Below are positions 1-5,000 of a stretch of 6,419 nt of DNA, piece after piece (positions within the stretch are counted from its first letter, which is position 1; every line of letters begins with the position of its first letter). The notes below the pieces were generated by a model, which made no database searches, had not been told where the DNA came from, and worked only from the letters and a program-made list of their open reading frames with translations. Location of the stretch: positions 1 to 6,419 of the forward strand of contig JAJPEO010000077.1 of the NCBI GenBank assembly GCA_021166815.1. The letters are read 5' to 3'. Position numbers and translations under genes: made by a program. The stretch is from Nocardioides sp. Lineage in GTDB: Bacteria > Actinomycetota > Actinomycetes > Propionibacteriales > Nocardioidaceae.

Positions 1-255
1 GACGCTCGCGCGCGAGATCGACCGTCCCCCGTCGAACTCGGCCAGCGCGGCGCGGTGGTCGGCGAGCGGCCTGGCGAGCAGCCTCATCACGAGTGCGCCG
101 ACCAGGCCGGGGATCTCACCGTCGATGCCCTCGGAGGCGCACCACACGATCCGGCGCACCCCTTCGGCCCGCATGCCCGCAGCGATGTTGGCGCCCATCC
201 GGTGCAGCGAGCTGTGCTTGTCGGGACCCTTGGTCGAGCAGAGCGCCGAGATCAC
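1..255 (-). pseudogene. NAD(P)H-binding (atypical SDR / NmrA-like) gene fragment, N-terminus missing, runs off left edge
   Basis: On the minus strand, the frame reading VISALCSTKG just after position 255 continues to base 1 without a stop. It includes ANIAAGMRAEGVRRIVWCAS and a later ARPLADHRAALAEFD. This is the pattern of the central part of NmrA-like/atypical SDR proteins: the end of the strand before the substrate loop, then a helix and a 'GVRRxVxxSS' strand, then a helix leading to the 'DWTIVR' strand. Family members begin with a GxxGxxG Rossmann motif about 65 residues earlier. No such motif is seen in any minus-strand frame upstream; the same frame meets a stop at 334-336, and the real gene at 403 follows on the other strand. 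The only nearby starts are GTG at 255 and an internal ATG. In-frame residues before it (REAGHHP) resemble the 'EAGHxV' piece of the missing domain, which suggests an internal deletion. A working protein is unlikely. A frameshift or a divergent short family member remains possible because the C-terminus is outside the window. Confidence 0.55.
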
Positions 256-334
256 GGGCCGGCTGCGGACGCTGGGTTTCGGCGGATGGTGACCGGCCTC
301 TCGTCGTTCGGGCGCGAGTGTCGGAGGTCGTCCC

Positions 335-340
335 TACGCT
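335..340 (+). promoter_or_regulatory. -10-like box TACGCT upstream of the helix-hairpin-helix gene
   Basis: TACGCT fits the actinobacterial sigma-70 -10 pattern TANNNT. Six bases separate it from a GTG at 347, the spacing expected if transcription starts on that GTG. No convincing -35 box lies 16-19 bases upstream, so the call rests on the -10 box and the geometry alone. Confidence 0.4.
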
Positions 341-346
341 GGAACC

Positions 347-406
347 GTGATCGCGGCCCGATGTGACCGGCACGCGACACGTCGAAGGACGAGGGGACGA
401 CGATGA
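347..406 (+). CDS. possible leaderless leader peptide (19 codons) coupled to the next gene
   Basis: A GTG sits where transcription from the TACGCT box at 335-340 should begin. It opens a 19-codon frame (VIAARCDRH then an Arg/Thr-rich tail) ending in TGA at 404-406. That stop overlaps the ATG of the next gene at 403 as ATGA. Short leaderless upstream frames of this kind are well known in mycobacteria, where they couple or tune translation of the downstream gene. Seen here: start position, length and overlap. Inferred: that it is translated. The downstream gene also has its own Shine-Dalgarno (GAGGGG at 391-396), so it need not depend on coupling, and the peptide itself resembles nothing I recognise. 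Confidence 0.25.
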   Translation: MIAARCDRHATRRRTRGRR

Positions 407-1083
407 CCAACAAGGCGCCCATGTGGGTGTGGCTGGTTCCGGTGCTCACCTGCGGCCTGTTCGCACCGGTCACGCCGTTCGCGATCGCGTTGAAGCGCCC
501 GACGAAGCGGGCCTGGACGTGGTTCGGTGCCTCTGCGGCCGTCTCGATCCTGGCGATGCTCCTCGTCGGTTCCCAGCCCGAGGGATCCGACAACATCTGG
601 ACCACGCTCGGGGCGGTCCTCGCCCTGGGCAACCTGGCGGCGGTGCTGACGTATCTGGGCGTCGTCGGCAAGGACATCGTGTGGCGCGAGCTGCCCCCGG
701 TCGGCTTCGCGGCCCCGACGATGTACCAGCCAAGTCCGCCGGCGAACCTCAACGACCATGCCGTGGCCGAGGTCCAGCGACGCCGCCAGCTCCGCAGTGA
801 GGCGCGCGCCCTCGTGCAGCGCGATCCGCAGATGGCTCGCGACCTGCGCGTCGGGCGACCCGACCTGGTGCGTCAGTACGACGACGGAGGGCTCGTCGAC
901 ATCAACAGCGCGCCCGCGGTCGTCCTGGTCCGCTCCCTCGGCCTGACCGAGGCCCAGGCCGCGCACATCGTCGAGGCGCGTGACAGCCTCGGCCGGTTCG
1001 CCCAGCCCGACGACCTGGTGACGCTCGCCGGGCTCGACCAGCGCAGATATGACGACATCCGCGAGCTGGTCATCCTGCTCTGA
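403..1083 (+). CDS. membrane-anchored helix-hairpin-helix (ComEA-like) protein
   Basis: The 226-residue protein has a hydrophobic N-terminal third, with likely membrane segments near residues 7-29, 37-55 and 67-88. A polar linker of about 70 residues follows. The C-terminal helix-hairpin-helix domain covers about 164-226 and begins VDINSAPAVVLVRSLGLTEA. The pattern 'D(I/V)N..(P)A..L..L.GL....A..IV.AR...G.F...DDL' is that of HHH_3/ComEA domains, which bind DNA without sequence specificity in competence proteins and also appear in many actinobacterial membrane proteins of unknown role. The segment GRPDLVRQYDDGGLVDINSA just before the domain is typical of that actinobacterial subgroup. The start is supported by GAGGGG six bases upstream. 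It is not a standard ComEA, since it has several helices instead of one and no comEC neighbour. DNA or protein binding at the membrane is plausible, but the function is unknown. Confidence 0.85.
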   Translation: MTNKAPMWVWLVPVLTCGLFAPVTPFAIALKRPTKRAWTWFGASAAVSILAMLLVGSQPEGSDNIWTTLGAVLALGNLAAVLTYLGVVGKDIVWRELPPVGFAAPTMYQPSPPANLNDHAVAEVQRRRQLRSEARALVQRDPQMARDLRVGRPDLVRQYDDGGLVDINSAPAVVLVRSLGLTEAQAAHIVEARDSLGRFAQPDDLVTLAGLDQRRYDDIRELVILL

Positions 1084-1115
1084 CCGTGCAGACGGGCTGT
1101 GTCGGAGGGTGCCTC

Positions 1116-1121
1116 TACACT
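1116..1121 (+). promoter_or_regulatory. -10-like box TACACT upstream of the hydrolase-phosphatase fusion gene
   Basis: TACACT fits TANNNT well and lies in the short gap after the helix-hairpin-helix gene, about 40 bases before the chosen start. No clear TTGACA-like -35 is seen at standard spacing. A second candidate, TGCTAATCA at 1142-1150 (an extended -10 with TGn), lies closer to the start but lacks the final T. The gene may also receive read-through from upstream, because no terminator is visible after 1083. Confidence 0.35.
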
Positions 1122-1127
1122 GCTTGT

Positions 1128-1147
1128 TAGCGCGATCGACGTGCTAA
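1128..1147 (+). promoter_or_regulatory. short inverted repeat TTAGC-N10-GCTAA, possible operator
   Basis: Five-base arms TTAGC (1128-1132) and GCTAA (1143-1147) are separated by ten bases, between the TACACT box and the start of the fusion gene. The position suits repression by a dimeric regulator. Arms this short can occur by chance, so this is a weak call and no regulator family is assigned. Confidence 0.2.
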
Positions 1148-1162
1148 TCATTGGAGATGCTC

Positions 1163-2686
1163 ATGGGGATTGTGATGGACGAGATGCTGAACACGGTGAC
1201 GGAACTGACCACTGCCCAGACCGACCGCGCGTGCGGCGTGCTCGTCGCCTCGGCCGCGGGCGACGCACTCGGCGCGGGCTACGAGTTCACCTCCGTTGCG
1301 CCCGACCTGGTGCCCGCCATGATCGGCGGCGGGCTCGGCGGCTTCGCGCCCGGCGAGTGGACCGACGACACGTCCCAGGCCGTCGCCATCGCGCAGGTGG
1401 CCGCCTCGGGCGTCGACCTGCGTACTCCCGAGGCGCTGACGCAGGTCGCGCATGGCTTCGCCGACTGGTACGCCGGCGGTCCGGCAGACGTCGGCATCCA
1501 GACCTCCGCCGTCCTGTCCCGCGCCGGCCGGAACCCGACCGGCGCCGAGATGGCCGAGGCGGCCCGGCAGGTCCACGAGCGCAGCGGCCGCAGCGCCGGC
1601 AACGGCTCGCTGATGCGCACGGGCCCGGTCGCGCTGGCCCACCTCCACGACCCCGAGGGCCTCGTCGAGGCGGCCATGGCCGTCAGCGCGCTCACCCACC
1701 ACCAGGAGATCGCCGGGCAGGCGTGCGCCGTGTGGTGCCTGATGATCCGCCACGCCGTGCTGACCGGCGAGCTCCCGACCTTCGACGACATCGCCCCCTG
1801 GGTGCCCGACGCGGACACGTGGCGCGGACTGCTGCACGAGGCCGAGACCACCCCACCCTCGCGCTTCACGAGCAACGCCTGGACCGTCGGCGCCCTGCAG
1901 GCCGCATGGTCGGCGATCAGCCACACGCCCGTACCCACCGACGGACCGGCCTGCGGCCACCTCGTCGACTCCCTCACCACCGCGATCCGCATCGGCCACG
2001 ACACCGACACCGTCGCCGCCATCGCCGGCGCGCTGCTCGGCGCGCGGTGGGGGATGAGCGCCGTACCCGCCGCCTGGCGCCGGATCCTGCACGGCTGGCC
2101 TGACCTGCGCGGCGCCGACCTCGAGCACCTCGCCTACCTCACCGTCCGCGGCGGCCGCCCGGGCAAGTACGGCTGGCCGCTGGTCGACCACATCGACTAC
2201 ACGCACCTGCAGTTCGGCCCCTCCGAGGTCGCCGTGCACCCGTACGACGACGGTGTGCTGCTCTCCGGCGCCACGGTGCTGGACGACGTGCCCGAGGGCG
2301 TCGACGCCGTGGTCAGCCTGTGCCTGACTGGCCGCGCCCAGGTGCCGTCCGGCCTCGAGCACGTCACCTTCCGGCTGATGGACGAGGCCGACCCGGCCGA
2401 GAACCCCAACCTCGACCACGTCCTGGCGGATGCCGCGCGGCTCGTGGCCGACCTGCGCGACGAGGGGAAGACGGTGCTCCTGCACTGCGTCGCCGCCCGC
2501 TCGCGCACGCCAACGGTCGCGATCGCGTACGCCATGCTGCGCGGCGTGCCGCTGGACGACGCGCTGCGCGCGGTGTGCTCGACCCTGCCGGCGGCCCGGC
2601 CCAACAGGGGCTTCCGCTCGGCCCTCGAGCGGATGGCCGCCGAGAACGCGACAGCGGCCCCGACCCTGTGGGGTCGGGGCCGCTGA
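1163..2686 (+). CDS. ADP-ribosylglycohydrolase fused to a dual-specificity (Cys-based) phosphatase
   Basis: The 507-residue protein has two enzyme domains. Residues ~21-310 match the ADP-ribosylglycohydrolase (DraG/ARH) fold, which removes ADP-ribose from modified side chains or related substrates using a two-metal centre. The motifs are all present and in order: GDALG (33-37), WTDDT (66-70), GNGSLMR (146-152) and HDTDT (279-283), whose acidic and Thr residues bind magnesium in the family. Residues ~341-495 match a dual-specificity/tyrosine phosphatase. HCVAARSR at 441-448 supplies the CX5R loop (Cys442, Arg448), and LMDEADP at 405-411 is placed for the general-acid Asp loop. Both domains look catalytically intact. 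No signal peptide is seen, so the protein should be cytosolic. ATG 1163 is chosen because GGAG lies six bases upstream; TTG 1151, ATG 1157 and ATG 1175 are alternatives. Substrates are unknown: removal of two modifications, or processing of a phosphorylated ADP-ribose compound, are speculations. Confidence 0.9.
   Translation: MGIVMDEMLNTVTELTTAQTDRACGVLVASAAGDALGAGYEFTSVAPDLVPAMIGGGLGGFAPGEWTDDTSQAVAIAQVAASGVDLRTPEALTQVAHGFADWYAGGPADVGIQTSAVLSRAGRNPTGAEMAEAARQVHERSGRSAGNGSLMRTGPVALAHLHDPEGLVEAAMAVSALTHHQEIAGQACAVWCLMIRHAVLTGELPTFDDIAPWVPDADTWRGLLHEAETTPPSRFTSNAWTVGALQAAWSAISHTPVPTDGPACGHLVDSLTTAIRIGHDTDTVAAIAGALLGARWGMSAVPAAWRRILHGWPDLRGADLEHLAYLTVRGGRPGKYGWPLVDHIDYTHLQFGPSEVAVHPYDDGVLLSGATVLDDVPEGVDAVVSLCLTGRAQVPSGLEHVTFRLMDEADPAENPNLDHVLADAARLVADLRDEGKTVLLHCVAARSRTPTVAIAYAMLRGVPLDDALRAVCSTLPAARPNRGFRSALERMAAENATAAPTLWGRGR
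2653..2684. terminator. perfect 14-bp GC hairpin at the end of the fusion gene, likely bidirectional terminator
   Basis: AGCGGCCCCGACCC (2653-2666) pairs perfectly with 2671-2684 around the tetraloop TGTG. The hairpin lies inside the last codons of the fusion gene, with its final base being the T of the TGA stop, and 18 bases from the stop of the converging DoxX gene. Neither strand has a U-run after the stem. U-less hairpins are common between actinobacterial genes, and the convergent arrangement favours a two-way role. Confidence 0.65.
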
Positions 2687-2702
2687 GGCGGGGGAGCGTC
2701 GC

Positions 2703-3113
2703 TCAGACGTTGAAGAGCGGCTCGGTGATGGTGAGGCCGAGGTCCGGGACCAGGACGAAGAGCGCGAAGAGCAGGATCGCGCCGCCGACCAGCGAGACCG
2801 TCTTGTTGAACTGCACCTGCTCGTTCATCTTGGCCTCGCCCTCCTCGGCCCAGTAGCGGTGCATGAGGAAGGGGATGGGCGCGATCGACACGGCCAGCAG
2901 CAGGGCGCCGAGGTCGCCCCAGATGCCGAGCACGACGGAGAGGGAGCCGACGATCATCAGCAGGCCCGACACGATGACGCTCAGCTTCGCAGCCGGCACC
3001 TTCTTGTACTGGGCGTAGCCGGTCATGGCCTCGGTGGCCATCAGGTGCCCGATGCCGGAGGCGGCGAAGATGAAGACGAACAGGATGCGGGCGATGAGAA
3101 CGACGACGTCCAT
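2703..3113 (-). CDS. DoxX-family membrane protein
   Basis: The protein has 136 residues and four predicted membrane helices, at about 5-24, 42-63, 66-84 and 104-122. It matches the DoxX family by GIGHL after helix 1, PAAKLSVIVSGLLMIVGSL in helix 2, FLMHRYW after helix 3 and EQVQFNKTVSLVGGA leading into helix 4. DoxX proteins are small inner-membrane proteins linked to redox and thiol stress; some form part of quinol oxidases, and the mycobacterial one works with superoxide dismutase and a thiosulfate sulfurtransferase. No such partner is next to this gene, so its precise role is open. The start is ATG at 3113, with GGAG (3127-3124) ten bases upstream on the minus strand. An in-frame TTG at 3146 would add eleven polar residues and overlaps a likely control site, so it was not used. 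The gene is transcribed alone, diverging from the transporter and converging on the fusion gene. Confidence 0.88.
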   Translation of the reverse strand: MDVVVLIARILFVFIFAASGIGHLMATEAMTGYAQYKKVPAAKLSVIVSGLLMIVGSLSVVLGIWGDLGALLLAVSIAPIPFLMHRYWAEEGEAKMNEQVQFNKTVSLVGGAILLFALFVLVPDLGLTITEPLFNV

Positions 3114-3134
3114 GGGTGGGGATCTCCAATTTGC

Positions 3135-3146
3135 TTGAATGGTCAA
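3135..3146 (-). promoter_or_regulatory. inverted repeat TTGA-ATGG-TCAA, possible operator before DoxX
   Basis: The arms TTGA (3135-3138) and TCAA (3143-3146) form a 12-base dyad just upstream of the DoxX Shine-Dalgarno. They lie in an unusually AT-rich patch (about 3128-3150) for this genome. DoxX genes are often controlled by redox-sensing repressors, some of the MarR type, and such dyads suit them. The arms are short and no consensus can be asserted. Confidence 0.25.
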
Positions 3147-3194
3147 CTAACTGGGTGCAAGCGTCTGGCCGGCCGGGTTCTTCCCGGGCGTGGT

Positions 3195-3225
3195 GTGACG
3201 CTGCCCACATGCGGGCCGCTACGCT
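3195..3225 (+). promoter_or_regulatory. leaderless promoter of the TDT transporter gene
   Basis: TACGCT (3220-3225) is followed by six bases and then the ATG at 3232, so the transcript should start on the initiation codon. GTGACG (3195-3200) is a weak -35 match (four of six to TTGACA) with a 19-base spacer. The gene has no Shine-Dalgarno upstream of its ATG, which agrees with leaderless translation. Confidence 0.55.
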
Positions 3226-3231
3226 CGCCCC

Positions 3232-4293
3232 ATGACGCCCCTGCTGCGACGGGTGGACGAGTCCGTCCGCGTGCTGACGCCGGGCTACTTCGCACTGGTC
3301 ATGGCGACCGGGATCATCTCCGTCGGGCTGCGCCTCCTCGACCACGAGTGGCTCTCGGGCGTCCTGCTGGTGATCGCCCTGGTGGCCTTCGTCGTCCTGG
3401 TCCTGCTGACCGCATGGAGGCTGGTCAAGCACCGTGACGCCGTCGTCGAGGACTTCCTCGACCCGCGCCGAGCCTTCGGCTTCTTCACCACGATCGCGGG
3501 GACCAACGTGGTCGGCGTACGCCTGGCGATGGAGGGCTACCACGTCCTCACCGCCATCTGCTTCGCGGTCGCGGTCGCGCTCTGGCTGGTCCTCGGGTAC
3601 GTCATCCCGTGGACGGCCGTGCTCGGTCCGCACCAGCGGCCGATCCTCGCCACCGCCAACGGCACCTGGTTCATCTGGGTGGTCGCGAGCCAGTCGGTGG
3701 CCATCGCGGCCGCGACGCTGCAGCGGACGTACGGGGGCGTGGGCGGCTGGCTCGCCATCGCCGCGGTGTTCTCGTGGTCGGTCGGCGTGTTCCTCTACGC
3801 CGCTGCTGGCATCTTCGTCGCGGCGCGGATCATGCTCTACGACTTCGCGCCCACCGACCTGAACCCGCCCTACTGGGTCGCGATGGGGGCCAGCGCGATC
3901 ACCGTCCTGGCCGGCGCGCGGATCGTGGAGATGTCGCAGGCCCCGATGATCGACGTCACCCGTGACCTGATCGCGGGGCTGTCGGTGATCTTCTGGGCCT
4001 TCGCCACCTGGCTCATCCCCGTGCTCGTCGCCGCCGGCGCCTGGCGGCACCTGCACCACCGTGTGCCGCTGCGGTACGAGGCGACGCTGTGGAGCATCAT
4101 CTTCCCGCTCGGCATGTACGCCGTAGCCGGCATCTACCTCGGCCAGGCCGATGCGCTGCCGATCGTCGGCGCCATCGGCAGCGGCTGGATCTGGCTCGCC
4201 CTCGGCGCCTGGGCGCTCACGTTCGTGGCGATGCTCCGCAACACCGTGGCCGTCCTTCGGCCAGCTGTCGGGGTGGCTCGCCCCGCGGCGTGA
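3232..4293 (+). CDS. TDT (tellurite-resistance/dicarboxylate transporter, TehA/Mae1/SLAC1-like) family transporter
   Basis: The 353-residue protein is hydrophobic throughout, with about ten membrane helices, the number and length usual for the family. Family-like stretches are PGYFALVMATGIIS (17-30, helix 1), DPRRAFGFFT (77-86), NGTWFIW (143-149), PPYWVAMGA (212-220) and WSIIFPLGMYAVA (287-299). The TDT family covers TehA (tellurite resistance, an anion channel), the yeast malate permease Mae1, a fungal sulfite pump and plant SLAC1 channels. All move small anions, and the substrate cannot be read from the sequence. The highly charged N-terminus is short and the C-terminus ends in a Pro/Ala tail. 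The ATG at 3232 is favoured because a -10 box sits exactly seven bases upstream of it and there is no Shine-Dalgarno. No tehB-like methyltransferase is adjacent, so the tellurite label should not be taken literally. The gene stands alone, with the palindromic element right after its stop. Confidence 0.88.
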   Translation: MTPLLRRVDESVRVLTPGYFALVMATGIISVGLRLLDHEWLSGVLLVIALVAFVVLVLLTAWRLVKHRDAVVEDFLDPRRAFGFFTTIAGTNVVGVRLAMEGYHVLTAICFAVAVALWLVLGYVIPWTAVLGPHQRPILATANGTWFIWVVASQSVAIAAATLQRTYGGVGGWLAIAAVFSWSVGVFLYAAAGIFVAARIMLYDFAPTDLNPPYWVAMGASAITVLAGARIVEMSQAPMIDVTRDLIAGLSVIFWAFATWLIPVLVAAGAWRHLHHRVPLRYEATLWSIIFPLGMYAVAGIYLGQADALPIVGAIGSGWIWLALGAWALTFVAMLRNTVAVLRPAVGVARPAA

Positions 4294-4300
4294 GGGGCGC

Positions 4301-4396
4301 GGTCGGTTTCCCCGCTTACGCGGGGAACTGGCCTCCTACTGGCTGAAATTTCGGCCAGCAAGTTCCCACTTCCCCGCTCAAGCGGGGAAACCGACC
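4301..4396. repeat. 96-bp two-fold symmetric triple-hairpin element with CRISPR-repeat-like arms
   Basis: The outer 17 bases (4301-4317, GGTCGGTTTCCCCGCTT) are perfectly repeated in inverse at 4380-4396. After two mismatched positions the match continues for eight more bases, giving 27-bp arms. Each arm holds its own hairpin, TTCCCCGC-TTAC-GCGGGGAA at 4308-4327 and its mirror at 4370-4389 (loop TCAA). A third palindrome lies exactly in the middle, at 4339-4358, with one mismatch that is a G-U pair as RNA. The two linkers are both 11 bases, so the whole is symmetric about 4348.5. The arms resemble a type I-E CRISPR repeat (CGGTTT, then CCCCGC-loop-GCGGGGAAC), but they face each other. The element starts seven bases after the transporter stop and may act as a terminator; it is probably a REP- or MITE-like interspersed element. 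No target-site duplication is obvious. Confidence 0.8.
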
Positions 4397-4420
4397 ATGC
4401 CACCCTCACCGCCGACAAAG

Positions 4421-4446
4421 GCAACCCGATCGAGCCGGTTCGCGTC
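4421..4446 (+). promoter_or_regulatory. ECF-type promoter, probably autoregulated by the downstream sigma factor
   Basis: GCAACC (4421-4426) and CGTC (4443-4446) are separated by 16 bases. AAC in the -35 and CGTC in the -10 are the usual core of ECF sigma promoters. Transcription would start near 4453, leaving a leader of about 17 bases that contains the Shine-Dalgarno AGAGGAGGT (4458-4466) before ATG 4470. ECF sigma factors often transcribe their own operon, so autoregulation is the natural reading, though inferred. Confidence 0.5.
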
Positions 4447-4469
4447 CTCACCACAGCAGAGGAGGTCTG

Positions 4470-5000
4470 ATGTCGGAGGGGACGTTCGTGCAGACTCGTG
4501 TCACCGTGGCCAGGGACGACGAGTTCAGCGACTACATGGCAGCGCGGCAACCCGCGATGCTGCGACTGGCCTACGCCCTGACCGGGGAGAGCGCGTCGGC
4601 GGAGGACCTGGTCCAGGTCGCCTTCGCCAAGCTCTACCTCTCGTGGGACCGGGTCCGCGAGCGCGAGGCCCTCGACGGCTACCTGCGCCGCATCCTGCTC
4701 AACGAGCACCACTCGCTGTGGCGCCGCCCCTGGCGGCGGCGCGAGCGGGTCACCGAGACCCTGCCGGAGGCCGCCGTCACCGACTCGTACGACGACGGTG
4801 AGCGGGGCGAGCTGTGGCGGCTGGTGCAGACGTTGCCGCCGCGCCAACGCAGCGTGATCGTCCTGCGCTACTACGAGCAGCTCAGCGAGGCGGAGATCGC
4901 CCAGACGCTCGGCATCTCGCCCGGCACCGTCAAGTCGCAGGCCAGCAAGGCCCTCGCCAACCTCCGCGGACACGCCCACACCTTGGGAGACGCATCATGA
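4470..5000 (+). CDS. SigE-family ECF RNA polymerase sigma factor
   Basis: The 176-residue protein directs RNA polymerase to a dedicated set of promoters. Region 2 covers ~19-85, including FSDYMAARQPAMLRLAYAL and AEDLVQVAFAKLYLSWDRV, which bind core polymerase and the -10 element. Region 4 covers ~112-166; TLPPRQRSVIVLRYYEQLSE leads into a helix-turn-helix, AEIAQTLGISPGTVKSQASK, that reads the -35 element. Length, the short linker and the 'LxLSW' stretch fit the actinobacterial SigE-family subgroup. The start ATG 4470 has GGAGG four bases upstream (a strong AGAGGAGGT match, slightly close). GTG 4488, with GGAGGGG six bases upstream, is a possible shorter start. The stop overlaps the next gene's ATG as ATGA, so the two are translated together. 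An ECF-like promoter lies upstream, suggesting self-activation. Which of the many actinobacterial SigE-like factors it is cannot be told. Confidence 0.93.
   Translation: MSEGTFVQTRVTVARDDEFSDYMAARQPAMLRLAYALTGESASAEDLVQVAFAKLYLSWDRVREREALDGYLRRILLNEHHSLWRRPWRRRERVTETLPEAAVTDSYDDGERGELWRLVQTLPPRQRSVIVLRYYEQLSEAEIAQTLGISPGTVKSQASKALANLRGHAHTLGDAS

Noticed and set aside
361..366. Start-stop ATGTGA minimal frame upstream of the helix-hairpin-helix gene
   Set aside because: It has no Shine-Dalgarno of its own and is expected by chance.
1151..1162. TTG start at 1151 (or ATG 1157) for the fusion gene
   Set aside because: The GGAG Shine-Dalgarno lies at 1153-1156, inside the supposed extension, and is correctly spaced for ATG 1163.
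1148..2485. Long open frame on the minus strand opposite the fusion gene
   Set aside because: It is an antisense shadow created by high GC. The product is low-complexity Gly/Val/Arg-rich, with no motifs, and it opposes a gene with two intact enzyme domains.
3114..3146. TTG start at 3146 adding eleven residues to DoxX
   Set aside because: The added residues are polar and unlike the family. ATG 3113 begins directly before helix 1 and has a GGAG upstream.
3173..3187. Small hairpin CCGGG-TTCTT-CCCGG between DoxX and the transporter
   Set aside because: The 5-bp stem is too short to call in GC-rich DNA, and it lies where neither gene needs a terminator.
2197..4059. 620-codon open frame on the minus strand across DoxX, the intergenic region and the transporter
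   Set aside because: The product is rich in Asp, Arg, His and Pro with no domain. It runs across two real genes and promoters, as expected for GC-driven shadows.
4301..4396. CRISPR array with two repeats and one spacer
   Set aside because: The repeat-like arms are inverted, not direct, and the supposed spacer is itself a centred palindrome. No leader, further repeat or cas gene is in the window.
4301..4396. tRNA or tRNA-like gene, because of the cloverleaf fold
   Set aside because: The stem and linker lengths are wrong, with 11-base linkers and tight 4-base loops. There is no T-loop GTTCRA-type sequence in place, no anticodon-stem layout and no CCA-proximal features.
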